The notes: generated from the letters alone by a model not told the origin. Numbered from the stretch's first letter, positions 15,956 through 25,231 are shown. The stretch: DNA of 64,000 nucleotides from Frankia casuarinae (GCF_000013345.1 NC_007777.1:186001-250000); one strand, 5' to 3'. Numbers and translations are program-made.

Positions 15956-17220
15956 CCGCCTTGGCTCACATCGATCCGGTCTGGAACGATGTCGTCCGAA
16001 ATCATGCCGCTGGGCCCGATGTTGCTCGAGACGACGCCATCCGGGACCTCCCGATGCGCCGCCGAGGATCCGAAAGAGTGTCCCGCGACACCCTCAAGAT
16101 CGGAATCTGGCCCGCCCGCGAGCAGTCCGGCGAGCCGCCGGCTCAACTCACCCCAGTTCCAGTTCCGGCACATCCAGTCCCGTCCGGCGAGGCCCATCCG
16201 GGCGGATCTCTCGGGGTCGTCGAGCAGGTCGGCGACGGCCGTCGCCACGGCGTGCCGGTCGCGGCCGTCCACGACGACGCCGGTGCGACCGGGCAGGACG
16301 ACGTCGGGTGCCCCGCCCTGGGCACCGGTGACGACCGGCAGGCCGCTCGCCGCCGCTTCCAGGGCGGACAGTCCGAGACCTTCGAGGTCCAGGCCGAGCA
16401 GGCGGGTGCGGGACGGCATTGCGAAGACGTCGGCGGCGTCGAGATAGGCCGGAAGATCCTGCTCCGTGACCGCGCCGGCGAAATGCACCGCGTCGGCGAC
16501 GCCCACCTGGGTGGCGAGCCGTCGCAACCGGTCCGCGGCGGGACCCTGCCCGACCAGCAGCAGCCGTGCGGCGGGATGACGTCGCAGGACCACCGGCCAG
16601 CCTCGGATGAGCATGTCCTGCCCCTTGCGCGCCACCAGGCGGGCCACGCAGATCACGACCGGTCGGTCCGACCAGCCGTGTTGCCGGCGGATCTCCTCGC
16701 CCCCGACCCGCGGCCGGAACCGTCCGGTATCCACCCCGCCGGTCAGCCGCGCGAGTGTCGTGCCCGGCGGGGCGACGGCGAGCAGCCGGCGCCGGGTGAA
16801 CGCCGTCAGATAGGTCAGGACGTCGGCCCGGGCGGCGACCGCTCGGACGAGCGACCACCCGCCGGGCAGCCGGGACCAGGCGACCTCGTGCCCGTGGCTC
16901 GACGACACCACCCGGGAGATCCCGGCCGTTCGCAGCGTCGGGGCGAGCAGGCCGAGCGGCGCCGCGGTGGGAAACCAGGCCGCCTCGCAGTGCTCGGACC
17001 GCACGACCGATCGCAGGAGGCGCCGGGATCCGGGGGAGGTGAGGATCCTCTCGTCCATGCGGATCACCGGGAAGGGCAGCGTCCGGTCGAAGGCGGCGGC
17101 GCTGGGGGCTGCCGGCGCCACGACCACCACCCGGTCAGCCGGAAGCCCGGCCGCGAGATGGTAGGCGAACGTCTGGATGCCGCCGAGCACCGGGGGGAAC
17201 TTGTCGGCGACCACCAGCAT
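15952..17220 (-). CDS. GT4-family glycosyltransferase (PimB-like)
   Basis: About 422 aa from the ATG at 17220 ('MLVVADKFPPVLGGIQTFAY'), which is the canonical GT4 N-terminus. The frame stays open to 17550, but the extra residues are low complexity (GAGTA repeats), so a start up to about 110 codons earlier is possible. The C-terminal GT-B domain shows 'VICVARLVARKGQDMLI', 'LLLVGQGPAADRLRRL', 'ADVFAMPSRTR' and 'EGLGLSALEAAASGLPVV', the E-x7-E region that binds the sugar nucleotide. Homologues mannosylate phosphatidylinositol or other lipids. An odd 45-residue tail follows the domain. It is translationally coupled to the flippase-like gene. Confidence 0.85.
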   Translation of the reverse strand: MLVVADKFPPVLGGIQTFAYHLAAGLPADRVVVVAPAAPSAAAFDRTLPFPVIRMDERILTSPGSRRLLRSVVRSEHCEAAWFPTAAPLGLLAPTLRTAGISRVVSSSHGHEVAWSRLPGGWSLVRAVAARADVLTYLTAFTRRRLLAVAPPGTTLARLTGGVDTGRFRPRVGGEEIRRQHGWSDRPVVICVARLVARKGQDMLIRGWPVVLRRHPAARLLLVGQGPAADRLRRLATQVGVADAVHFAGAVTEQDLPAYLDAADVFAMPSRTRLLGLDLEGLGLSALEAAASGLPVVTGAQGGAPDVVLPGRTGVVVDGRDRHAVATAVADLLDDPERSARMGLAGRDWMCRNWNWGELSRRLAGLLAGGPDSDLEGVAGHSFGSSAAHREVPDGVVSSNIGPSGMISDDIVPDRIDVSQGG

Positions 17221-17224
17221 GCTT

Positions 17225-17285
17225 GGCACGTCGACCAGGCCGGTACCGGCCCCGGCGGTACCGGCCCCGGCGGTACCGGCCCCGG
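17225..17285. repeat. 15-bp GC-rich tandem repeat upstream of GT4 core
   Basis: Three to four copies of CCCCGGCGGTACCGG encode GAGTA units in the possible N-terminal extension of the GT4 protein, or lie in its leader if the start is at 17220. Confidence 0.8.
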
Positions 17286-17463
17286 CAGGATCGGTACCTG
17301 AGGCCGGTCCGCTCCTCGCAGGGCGGATCGGCGCGTTCGGATCATCGGTGGGGCCCGGCGGGAGGGGAAGTTCCCTCACGCGTCGTCCGGCCGGCGACAG
17401 GGCTGAACGAGCGGCATCGGGCGTGTGGCGTCCCGGTTGACGGGATGCGACGGCAGGGGGTGA

Positions 17464-17477
17464 CCCTTCATGAAGGG
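17464..17477. promoter_or_regulatory. Perfect 14-bp palindrome CCCTTCATGAAGGG
   Basis: A gap-free palindrome between the GT4 gene and the divergent truncated gene at 17554. It is a candidate operator for the GT4/flippase transcript. No regulator gene is adjacent. Confidence 0.4.
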
Positions 17478-17553
17478 AGATGATTGCAGCCTCACGATGT
17501 GGCGCTAATGAGACCTGCGATCGTGACGAGCGTCCGCGCCAGGGGCGCATCCC

Positions 17554-17949
17554 GTGGCGAGCTGGACGGCGGCGGCCCGTGGGGCACGGGACTCCTGGAA
17601 CCGCCCGGGAGCCTGGGCGTCGGTGCCGGTCCTCTCCTTCGGCCCCACGCCGGCGAGCGAGTACGCCTTCCAGTTGACCGCCGATCTACTGATCCACGGC
17701 TGGGATCTGGCGCGGGCGATCGACATGCACGGCCGGCGGGCCGGTGACACCTCGTCGGTGGCGGGTGTCGGCTCTGACCGGGACCTCGTGCACCGGGTCC
17801 ACGAGCAGCTGGCGTCGCAGATCGACGCCTGGCGGGCGGCCGGCATCTTCGCCCGCCCGGTGCCGGTCCCGGATGACGCCGACGAGTGGACGAGGTTGCT
17901 GGCCCTCACCGGCCGCTCGCCCGACTGGCGGCCCGGATCCGGCGGATAG
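17554..17949 (+). pseudogene. 5'-truncated maleylpyruvate isomerase / TIGR03086-family protein remnant
   Basis: About 110 residues match the C-terminal half of the mycothiol-linked DinB-like family. Examples are 'FGPTPASEYAFQLTADLLIH', 'GWDLARAIDMHGR', and the closing 'VPVPDDADEWTRLLALTGR' and 'SPDWRPG'. Family members are about 190-200 aa with an N-terminal metal-binding DinB helix bundle holding the first His. That half is absent here, and the sequence before 'SWNRPGAWASV' is unrelated. A short protein could still be made, but it would lack the metal site. Probably a deletion remnant. Confidence 0.65.
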
Positions 17950-18003
17950 CTCGGCACGACGGATATCAGCACAAGAGCACAAGGGATATCGACACAACGG
18001 ATA

Positions 18004-18486
18004 TCAGCACAATGGGTAGATGAGGATGGGGGCGCCCGACCCCCCGGGTGCGGAGGTGGCCGGGGCCGTGCAGCTGTGTCGCGGGCTCGGTGCCGTGGGT
18101 GTAGGCGGATACTCGCCACTCGGCACCGGGCTTGGCACCGGGTGTTTCGCCCCGCCCACCTCCGTCGGCGTCGGTGACGCGGTGGCCGACGAAGGCCCGC
18201 TCTTCAGGGAGGGGCCCGCCGTCAGTGACGAGGGATCCGTGAGTGACGAGGGATCCGAGCCGCCGCCGATGCCCAGCCTGCCGATCGCCGCTGGCAGCGA
18301 GCCGTCCTTGGCGATGGCGAGGTCGGCCGCTGCCGCGGCGCCCTCGGCGCGTCCCCAGCTCACCCGTAACCCGGACGTCGCGATCAGACCGCCGACGGCG
18401 AACGCGGCCACGGCGCTCACGACGACGAGTAGGGCCAAGAGCAGCCGCACGGTGCGACGGTCACCGGAATCCACCGGAACGCTCAC
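18004..18486 (-). CDS. Single-pass membrane protein of unknown function
   Basis: About 160 aa from a GTG at 18486 with GGAG upstream. A basic N-terminus ('DSGDRRTVR') is followed by one membrane segment ('LLLALLVVVSAVAAFAVGGL') and an extracytoplasmic Ser/Pro/Thr/Gly-rich region with SDPSSLTDPSSL repeats. The family is not recognised. The frame opens further upstream (18633), but without a hydrophobic or conserved N-terminus. A run of related GGATATC...ACAC doublets lies just past its stop (17955-18012). Confidence 0.5.
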   Translation of the reverse strand: MSVPVDSGDRRTVRLLLALLVVVSAVAAFAVGGLIATSGLRVSWGRAEGAAAAADLAIAKDGSLPAAIGRLGIGGGSDPSSLTDPSSLTAGPSLKSGPSSATASPTPTEVGGAKHPVPSPVPSGEYPPTPTAPSPRHSCTAPATSAPGGSGAPILIYPLC

Positions 18487-18684
18487 GACCGTCTCCGACC
18501 GTCCGGTATATCGATACCTGGAGTGAATACCCGTGAGCACAACTGTAGGCGTCGGTATCGGGCGGCGGCCACGGAATCCCTCCGCATTGGGTGACCGTAG
18601 CGGATCGCGACGGGCTCCAAGGGACAGCGGCACGCCGGATGGGAGTCGGATCTCGGGTCGAGGGGCCGCCGGGTCCCGCCGGGC

Positions 18685-19857
18685 TCAAGAGCTCAGGACG
18701 CCGACTCCTGTCCCGGCTCCTGTCCCGGCTCCCATCCCGCCACTCGGTCCCGCCTCCCGCTCGGCCAGCAGCACCGCGAGGTCGTCCTGCAGCCTGCCAT
18801 CCACGTGGGCGCGCAGAGCCCCGGCGAGACGGTCGAGCGCGTCGTCCTGGCTGCCGCCCCGCAGCAGGTCCAGATGATCGTCCAGAGGGAAGAACCGCCC
18901 CCGGCCGTCCCGGGCCTCGGTGAGACCGTCGGTGAACAGCAGCATCCGATCGCCGACCGCCCAGCTCGCCATCGTGACGGAGAAACGCTCGGCCAGCCCG
19001 AGCGGCGGACTCGGCGACTTCAGTTCCAGCGTGGTGCACTCGTCCGCCGAGACCAGTCGTGGCGGGTGATGCCCGGCCGAGCACAGGCCCAGCCGACCGT
19101 CCGGGTGGATGTCGACGATGAGCGCCGTCACGAAGTCCTCGGGTTCGGCCTCCCGACCCACCGCGCGGGCGCAGGCGGCGGCCACCTGTTCCGGGTCGAG
19201 CCAGGTCACTGCCGCCTCGCGGAAGGCACCGAGCACTATCGAGGCCAGCCGGACCGCGGGCAGGCCCTTGCCGCGGACATCGCCGATGATCATCCGGATG
19301 CTCTGCGAGGTGGAGACGACCTCGTAGAGATCGCCACCCACCGACGCCTCCTGGGCGGCGGAGAGGTACCGAGCCGCGAAACCGGCCCCGTTGAGCCGGC
19401 TCGGGACCGCCGGTAGCAGTGCCCGCTGCGCGACCTCGGCGACCGCTTTGACCTGGTGCAGTTGTGAGCGTTGCCGTTCCCGGCACACGCAGATGCAGAC
19501 CGCGATCACGGACTGGAGGGCGACCAGCGTGGTTGCGGCGAGATGCGGACCGGTCCCGAACCAATGATCCCAGAAGCCGGAGAGGAGCGCCGCGATCACT
19601 GCCAGCGCTCCGACCGCGGCGGTGACCCGGGGTGGACTGGCCGCCGCGATGATCAGTGGCCCGAGACCGAAGTACCCGACCAGGATCAGCCCGGGCGTCG
19701 CGTCGAGGATGACGACCGTGACGAGGACGAGCGTTCCGGCTATGAGGGGACGGACGTCCTCCACCCCGCCGAGCCCCTCTAATCCGCCGGGCCCCTCCAC
19801 CCTGCCGAGTCCGCCGAGTCCGCCGAGTCCGCCAGCGCCTGAACGACGTCTTCGCAT
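18685..19857 (-). CDS. Membrane-bound PP2C-type SpoIIE serine phosphatase
   Basis: A 390-aa protein with a Gly-rich N-terminus (GLG repeats from 9-bp DNA units near 19800-19835). Three membrane segments follow between about residues 38 and 120. A linker ('VKAVAEVAQRALLPAVPSRL') then leads to a PPM/SpoIIE domain with 'ASVGGDLYEVV' and 'IGDVRGKGLPAVR' (metal-binding Asp), 'CSAGHHPPRLV' and 'MLLFTDGLTEARD', plus the closing 'LQDDLAVLLAER'. Such phosphatases dephosphorylate anti-anti-sigma factors (RsbV-like) to release stress sigma factors. No partner STAS or kinase gene is adjacent. The C-terminus is another Gly/Thr repeat. Confidence 0.9.
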   Translation of the reverse strand: MRRRRSGAGGLGGLGGLGRVEGPGGLEGLGGVEDVRPLIAGTLVLVTVVILDATPGLILVGYFGLGPLIIAAASPPRVTAAVGALAVIAALLSGFWDHWFGTGPHLAATTLVALQSVIAVCICVCRERQRSQLHQVKAVAEVAQRALLPAVPSRLNGAGFAARYLSAAQEASVGGDLYEVVSTSQSIRMIIGDVRGKGLPAVRLASIVLGAFREAAVTWLDPEQVAAACARAVGREAEPEDFVTALIVDIHPDGRLGLCSAGHHPPRLVSADECTTLELKSPSPPLGLAERFSVTMASWAVGDRMLLFTDGLTEARDGRGRFFPLDDHLDLLRGGSQDDALDRLAGALRAHVDGRLQDDLAVLLAEREAGPSGGMGAGTGAGTGVGVLSS

Positions 19858-19944
19858 GGGTCATTGTCCCGGCCGGATCGGGATCCCGTGAGAGGGCCTC
19901 GCATTTCGGCTATTCGGTAACATCCCGCTACCCGTAAGGTCAGA

Positions 19945-19978
19945 TCGGGCCGTGGACCAGGTCGGGCCGTGGACCAGG
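19945..19978. repeat. 17-bp tandem duplication
   Basis: Two perfect copies of TCGGGCCGTGGACCAGG lie between the phosphatase gene start and the amidase gene end. Confidence 0.9.
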
Positions 19979-20007
19979 TCGGATCGGGTGCCCGTCGGGT
20001 CAGATCG

Positions 20008-21528
20008 TCAGATCGCGTGGGCCGAGCGTTCTCCCGGCTGATGGAGGTGCCAGCGCTCGCTGTCCTCCACCTGCGCCGCGAGGGAGATCAGCAGGGTCTC
20101 GCTGTTCGCCGGCCCCATCAACTGGGCGCCGACGGGCAGTCCCGCCGCGGTGCGTCCGGCCGGTACGTTGACGGCCGGCCAACCGAGGACGTTCCACGGC
20201 CAGGTGTAGGGACACGCCGCCACGATCGCCTGGTCGGTGGCCCAGTTGCTCTCCCGGTTGAGCTCGCCCACCCGGGGCGGCGGAGTGGCGGTCGTCGGGG
20301 CGAGTATGACGTCCACCCGCCGGAAGACGCGGCCGATGTTGAGCCGGGCCAGTGGTTCCGCGGCGCGTGTCAGCGGGAGGAACGGGCGCAGCATCCGTCC
20401 GGTCCGCGCGTTGGCCATGGTCCGCGGGTCAAGCAGGGTGGGATCGGGCACCCGCCCGGCCCAGTCGCGGATGCCGTCCATGGACCGCGGCAGGAAAATC
20501 GTGCCAAGCAGGCCGTAGGGCGGCTCCACCGGCACGATGTCATGCCCGCAGCGGGCCAGGATCTCGGCCATCCGTTCCACGGCGGCCCGGACGGCCGGAT
20601 CGAGGGCCACCGGCATCCCGCTGTACGGGTGGTGCAGGGAGAGCCCGATCCGCAGGCGGGGAGGGGGATGGCCGGCGGCGGTGAGGAACGGCTCGGCCGG
20701 CGCCGGCGGTCGAGCGCGGTCGATGGGCAGGCTGCCGGACAGGACGTCGAGCAGCAGGGCCCCGTCGGCGACGGTTCGGGTTAGCGGGCCGTAGACAGTG
20801 AGCCCGTTGAACTGCTCGCGGACCGGGGCGCTCGAGATGCGCCCCCGCTGCGGTTTGATCCCGACCAGGTGGGTCCAGGCGGCGGGGATGCGCACGGAGC
20901 CCGCCCCGTCCGAACCGATCGCAGCCGGTACCAGCCCCGCGGCCACCGCGGCCGCCGCGCCTCCGGAGGAACCGCCGGGAGAGTAGTCGAGATCCCACGG
21001 GTTGCGGGTCACCCCGAACGCCTGGCCCTCGGTGAACGGCCACTGCCCGAACTCGGGGGTGTTGGTCTTGCCGATGATGATGGCACCGGCCGCCTTCAGC
21101 CGTCGCACCATCTCGCTGTCCCGGACCGCGGGGGGGAACTCCCCCATGGCGCCGAAGGCCGTGGGGGTACCGGTCAGGTCGGTGTCATCCTTGATCGCAA
21201 TGGGCACGCCGAGTAGCGGTCGCCATCCCGGCGTGCTCCACCAGCCGCCGCGGCCGTCCCGGCCGGGACGGCCGCGGCGGGCGGCGAGCGCGACGTCCGC
21301 CGCCTCGGCCTCTGTCAGGGCCGCCTCGGCCCGTACCCAGCGGAAGGCGTTAAGGGTGGCCTGGGTCGCCGCTGTCCGGGCCAACGCGGCTTCGACGAGC
21401 TCGCGGGACGTCATCTCGCCGGAGGCGAGGCGTGCGGCCAGTGTGCGGATGCCTTCGAGCGGACCGTTCCGGTCGGCTGCGGAGGGCATTGTGGGCACAT
21501 CCGACATCAGCCACCCCCTGACGCTCAT
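20008..21528 (-). CDS. Amidase signature-family hydrolase
   Basis: A 506-aa protein of usual length. The Ser-cisSer-Lys triad is visible: Lys 113 in 'PIAIKDDTDL', the cis-Ser in 'YSPGGSSGGAAAA' (about 186-187) and the nucleophile Ser 210 in 'GSDGAGSVRIPA'. The family cleaves carboxylic amides in the cytosol; the substrate is not predictable. A second in-frame ATG at 21507 ('MSDVPTMPSAAD') may be the true start. The gene stands alone, with the 21529-22052 interval upstream holding repeats. Confidence 0.9.
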   Translation of the reverse strand: MSVRGWLMSDVPTMPSAADRNGPLEGIRTLAARLASGEMTSRELVEAALARTAATQATLNAFRWVRAEAALTEAEAADVALAARRGRPGRDGRGGWWSTPGWRPLLGVPIAIKDDTDLTGTPTAFGAMGEFPPAVRDSEMVRRLKAAGAIIIGKTNTPEFGQWPFTEGQAFGVTRNPWDLDYSPGGSSGGAAAAVAAGLVPAAIGSDGAGSVRIPAAWTHLVGIKPQRGRISSAPVREQFNGLTVYGPLTRTVADGALLLDVLSGSLPIDRARPPAPAEPFLTAAGHPPPRLRIGLSLHHPYSGMPVALDPAVRAAVERMAEILARCGHDIVPVEPPYGLLGTIFLPRSMDGIRDWAGRVPDPTLLDPRTMANARTGRMLRPFLPLTRAAEPLARLNIGRVFRRVDVILAPTTATPPPRVGELNRESNWATDQAIVAACPYTWPWNVLGWPAVNVPAGRTAAGLPVGAQLMGPANSETLLISLAAQVEDSERWHLHQPGERSAHAI

Positions 21529-21829
21529 GGCTGCTGTCCGAACCGTAGCCGACGCCGGGTCGTCCGCACCGTCGATCGCCTGATACCTCCCATTGTCCCC
21601 TGCTGTGGGCAGGTTGGGGAGAGATGAGCCATGATCGATATATTAGCCGTTATGTGGCATTTATGTGTCTGTGGATAGTGTTGGGCATCGGTGACGCGGC
21701 CCCGTGTCCTGTCAGGGCGTCTACATCGGGTTATCCGCATTGATTCCGGGTATGACGATGAGAAGTACGGCTAGTGAACATCCCGCCCGGTCGGCTTTCT
21801 CCGCGAGTCACGGGGAGCCGGCGGCAGGT

Positions 21830-21863
21830 CTGATCGCAGATGTGGCCTGATCGCAGATGTGGC
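21830..21863. repeat. 17-bp tandem duplication
   Basis: Two perfect copies of CTGATCGCAGATGTGGC in the long intergenic region upstream of the 196-aa protein gene. Confidence 0.9.
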
Positions 21864-21913
21864 TCGGCGAGGTGGTCCGCGTCGGTCCCGGTCGGACGGG
21901 CCGAGCGTGATGC

Positions 21914-21993
21914 CAGCTCAGCCGTTGACCAGCTCAGCCGTTGACCAGCTCAGCCGTTGACCAGCTCAGCCGTTGACCAGCTCAGCCGTTGAT
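21914..21993. repeat. 16-bp tandem array, five copies
   Basis: CAGCTCAGCCGTTGAC is repeated head to tail at 21914, 21930, 21946, 21962 and 21978 (the last with one mismatch), with no spacers. It lies 60 bp upstream of the 22053 gene and is not CRISPR-like. The remaining 21529-21830 stretch is AT-richer than its surroundings and shows no gene. Confidence 0.95.
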
Positions 21994-22052
21994 TCCAGAT
22001 CGGACCCGGTCTCCAGGTCAGACACCGACACCTTCCAGGGAGGAACCGAACG

Positions 22053-22643
22053 ATGCCAATGGACCCGAGTTCAGTGATGCCGGAGCCCGCACGGACCGCG
22101 TCGCTTCCCGCCGACGACACGACCACGGCTCCGTTCGCGTGCCCTCCGGTCCCCCCGGTCCCGACCGGTACCGAGAGGGTAGGTGCCGGCCCGGCACCCG
22201 GCCTGAACGGTCACGCTTCCCCGGCGCCGAGCCCCGACGTCATCGCCGCGACCACCTCCGCCTCACGTGTCACCGGCCCGGGAAACGTCACCGGCCCGGG
22301 AAACGTCACCGGCCCGGGAAACGTCAGGGAGCCGGGAAACGTCAGCGGCCCGGACCTGGCCGGCCCGGACATGACCACCCCGGGCGCCAGGGCCAGAGTG
22401 GCCGGCGGAGCCGCCGAGGTGCGCCAGAAGGTCAACGAGGCCGTCCAGACCCTTGCTCCCCATGTGTCGGTCGCCACCGAGAAGACGAAGGGGGCGGCCG
22501 AGAAGACCCTCGCCACCAGCGGGAAAGCCGCGCGGTCCGTCGGGCAGCGGATGCGGAGCAACCCGAAGGCCACGGGTGGGGTCCTGGCCGGCACGGTGGT
22601 GCTGCTGCTGGTGGTCCGGCGGGGACGGCGGCGCCGGGGATGA
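22053..22643 (+). CDS. Membrane-anchored protein with TGPGNV repeats
   Basis: A 196-aa protein from an ATG preceded by GGGAGGAACCGAACG. The N-terminal half is Pro/Ala-rich and holds VTGPGN units encoded by 18-bp DNA repeats (about 22266-22332). Residues about 110-165 form an Ala/Lys-rich amphipathic helix ('RVAGGAAEVRQKVNEAVQTL'), and a C-terminal membrane helix ends in 'RRGRRRRG'. The arrangement resembles small DUF3618-like or stress-associated membrane proteins, but the family is not certain. The next gene, 31 bp on, encodes a GlsB/YeaQ protein, so the two are probably co-transcribed. Confidence 0.6.
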   Translation: MPMDPSSVMPEPARTASLPADDTTTAPFACPPVPPVPTGTERVGAGPAPGLNGHASPAPSPDVIAATTSASRVTGPGNVTGPGNVTGPGNVREPGNVSGPDLAGPDMTTPGARARVAGGAAEVRQKVNEAVQTLAPHVSVATEKTKGAAEKTLATSGKAARSVGQRMRSNPKATGGVLAGTVVLLLVVRRGRRRRG

Positions 22644-22674
22644 GTAATCCAACCACCTCGTAGGGAGAAAACTA

Positions 22675-22983
22675 ATGATCACCTTCATCGTCGTCATGAT
22701 TCTGCTCGGACTTGTCGCCGGGGCCGTCGCACGCGTGTTGCTGCCCGGCCGGGATCCCATCGGGATTCTCGGCACCATTGTGGTGGGAATCATCGGATCT
22801 TTCGTCGGAGGATTCCTCGGCTACGTCCTGTTCAATAAGGATGTCGGCGAAGGCGCTCTGCAGCCGTCCGGCATTCTCGGGTCCATCATCGGTGCCATCC
22901 TGGTTCTCCTGGTGTGGCGGAACGTGGGGGGCCACGGCGGCCGGTCGGGGTCGACCCGCAGCCGTCGTTACGCCCGCCGGTAA
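22675..22983 (+). CDS. GlsB/YeaQ/YmgE-family stress response membrane protein
   Basis: A 102-aa protein with three membrane helices and the family's Gly-rich signatures: 'LGLVAGAVARVLLPG', 'GIIGSFVGGFLGYVLF' and 'PSGILGSIIGAILVLLVW'. The ATG follows AGGGAGAAAAC. Members are small inner-membrane proteins induced by stress, without a known activity. The basic tail ('STRSRRYARR') is longer than usual. Probably an operon with the gene at 22053. Confidence 0.9.
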   Translation: MITFIVVMILLGLVAGAVARVLLPGRDPIGILGTIVVGIIGSFVGGFLGYVLFNKDVGEGALQPSGILGSIIGAILVLLVWRNVGGHGGRSGSTRSRRYARR

Positions 22984-23110
22984 TCGCGATACCCGCCGGC
23001 GACCGGGTGACCGCGATCCGGTCAGCAGCACACAGAGCACCTGCTCTGACCCGACGCCTGCTTCGGCCTGGGTCCTCCACCTGCGGAGGAGCTGGGCCGG
23101 AGCCTTCGGT

Positions 23111-23167
23111 GGTGTCGTTATGCGCCTGTGGTGTCGTTTGGCGCCTGCGGTGTCGTTTGGCGTCGGG
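23111..23167. repeat. 19-bp repeat at the 3' end of the mscS-like gene
   Basis: Three imperfect copies of GGTGTCGTTTGGCGCCTGC. They encode the last residues of the channel protein and include its stop codon. The 22984-23110 gap holds nothing else. Confidence 0.8.
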
Positions 23168-24755
23168 TCGATTCCCCTGGCTGCGCCGCGTCGTCATCGT
23201 CGTCGTCGTCGCGGGGCGGTGGAGAAGAAGCGGAGCTGTCATGCTCGCTGGTCTCGCTGGTCTCGCTGAAGTTCCGCGCCCGTTCCGCGGCGTCGGCACT
23301 CGCGCCGGAGAACAGCCGGGCGTCCTCGGCGGCGTCGGCAGGCGCACCCGTGGGCGCGGTGCTCGTCCCGCCGTCCGTACCGGTCTCCGCCTCCCGGCTC
23401 GCGCTGCCGGCGGCGGTAACCGCGGCCGAGTTCGTGGCATCCATGATCGTGGGGGAGAGGAGACCTTGCACTGGGACGGGAACCGCCCGCGCTGGTTCTT
23501 CGCCGCGGCGGATGCCGTTCGTCTTGCGGAGCCGGTCGGACCTGCCGTCGGGATGGTCTCCATCGGGATGGTCGCCGTGGGGATGGTCGCGGCCGTGGAG
23601 ATAGTTGTGCCGGCCGTTGCCGGACGGATCGGGGTGGCGGCCGTCGCGGTCATCGGCCCGGCCCTGATCCGGGATGCGCAGACCGAGCAGGTGCGCGGAG
23701 GCGTCGAACTCGATGCGGGTCCGGGGCAGAGCTGTCGGATGGTTGTGCTGGACCCATCGGACGAGTGCCTCGCGCATGTGGCAGCGCAGGTCGAACACGG
23801 TCGGTCCGTCCTTGCCGCTGACCAGGACGCGGATGCGGATGTGATCATCGATGGCGTCGGTGACCTGCAGGACGCAGACTCGCTTGTCCCACAGGTCCGT
23901 GGCGTCCAGGACCCGGTGCATCTCGGCCCGCATCTCGTCGATCGGGATTGCCCAGTCCAGGTCCAGCTCGACGGCACCGAGGACCGCGGACTCCTTGCGG
24001 GTCCAGTTCTGGAACGGTGTCGTGGTGAAGTAGGTCGACGGAAGGACCATCCGCCGGTCATCCCAGATGTGGACGACGACGTAGGTGAGAGTGATCTCCT
24101 CGATCCTGCCCCACTCCTTCTCGACCACCACCACATCGTCGACCCGGATGGCGTCGGTGAAGGCCAGTTGGAGTCCGGCGAAGACGTTGGACAGTGAGGT
24201 CTGGGCGGCCAACCCCGCGACGATGCCGACCACGCCGGCCGAGGCGAAGATGCTGGCGCCGGCGACGCGGACGCTCGGGAACGTCATGAGCATCGAGGCG
24301 CCCGCGATGATCGAGATGATGGCCACCGTGATCCGTCGGAGCAGGGTGACCTGGGTGCGCACCCGGCGGGCATGCCGGTTGTCGACGATATCCATTCGGT
24401 AGCGGGCGAGCGCGAGGTCCTCGAAGGCGAACGCGAGCACCGTGACGCACCAGGCGATTCCAGCGATAAGGGCGACATTAGACACTCGCAGGGCTGCCCC
24501 GGTCCAGGTCTGTTCAGCCGTGGAGGTGAGGCCGACGAGCAGGGCCACCAGCACGAGCGTGAGTCGCGTCGGCCGCTTACCGCGCTGTGCGAGATCGGCG
24601 ACGATCTCCGAATGGCGGCCGATCCGTCTGGCCATGCGGTGCAGCAATACGGAGACGGCCAGGGCCAGCAGGACCGCACCGCCCAGGATCGTCAGGACGG
24701 CGACGGTCGATTGCATGTCGGAGAAGGACAGATCGGGCGCGGCGCTCAGACGCAC
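23118..24755 (-). CDS. MscS-family mechanosensitive channel with His/Asp-rich C-terminal tail
   Basis: A 545-aa protein from a GTG at 24755 with GAGGAG 9 bases upstream. Four to five N-terminal membrane helices lead to the MscS pore region ('GASIFASAGVVGIVAGLAAQ', 'SLSNVFAGLQLAFTDAIRVD') and the beta domain ('TYFTTTPFQNWTRKE'). The last ~190 residues are unusual. They include a His/Asp/Gly repeat segment ('HGRDHPHGDHPDGDHPDG') that could bind divalent metal, a low-complexity Ala/Ser region and a run of seven Asp. Ordinary MscS proteins end soon after the beta and alpha/beta domains. It probably gates on membrane tension in osmotic downshock; the tail may tune gating. Confidence 0.88.
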   Translation of the reverse strand: MRLSAAPDLSFSDMQSTVAVLTILGGAVLLALAVSVLLHRMARRIGRHSEIVADLAQRGKRPTRLTLVLVALLVGLTSTAEQTWTGAALRVSNVALIAGIAWCVTVLAFAFEDLALARYRMDIVDNRHARRVRTQVTLLRRITVAIISIIAGASMLMTFPSVRVAGASIFASAGVVGIVAGLAAQTSLSNVFAGLQLAFTDAIRVDDVVVVEKEWGRIEEITLTYVVVHIWDDRRMVLPSTYFTTTPFQNWTRKESAVLGAVELDLDWAIPIDEMRAEMHRVLDATDLWDKRVCVLQVTDAIDDHIRIRVLVSGKDGPTVFDLRCHMREALVRWVQHNHPTALPRTRIEFDASAHLLGLRIPDQGRADDRDGRHPDPSGNGRHNYLHGRDHPHGDHPDGDHPDGRSDRLRKTNGIRRGEEPARAVPVPVQGLLSPTIMDATNSAAVTAAGSASREAETGTDGGTSTAPTGAPADAAEDARLFSGASADAAERARNFSETSETSEHDSSASSPPPRDDDDDDDAAQPGESTRRQTTPQAPNDTTGA

Positions 24756-25231
24756 AGACAGGCTCCTCGTCCTGGGCCATGGTCAGGGATGAAAAGGCTC
24801 GATGTCGGCCTGGGATACGGGTCCGGGTCACAGTGTGCCCGGTTGCCGTTCCCCGCGCCGGGGCCCAGCGCAGGGCTCCGATGGCAGTCGCAGCGAGGGC
24901 GTAGCAGTCACATGCATGGGGTTGGTCTGCCCGGAACATTCAGATCCAATGAAGTGATCCGAATCACGTCTGCCTGAAGGGTGGGGCGGACGATTGCGGT
25001 GGGTCCCCATCCGACTTCGTTCACGAATATAGACGTGTGGTGCGGACAAGAAAAACGTGGTTCTACCGGCGTCGCCATAGGTGTGATCGTGACACGAACG
25101 GGTCCTTCGCGGAAACACGCCGTCCTCCGTCGCCAGATTGTGTCTCGTTGAAAATAGCTACCTGGCAGGGAAGAAAGGTACGCGGGTCTGCAAGATATGG
25201 TGTCAACTGCTCGGCGCCGAGCCGGCCGTGG

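Noticed and set aside
21914-21993. Possible CRISPR array
   Set aside because: The 16-bp units are directly adjacent with no spacers and no cas genes are present; it is a simple tandem repeat.
22886-24197. Two long frames overlapping the MscS gene
   Set aside because: Neither shows membrane-channel or other family motifs; the MscS frame has a good ribosome site and conserved pore sequence.
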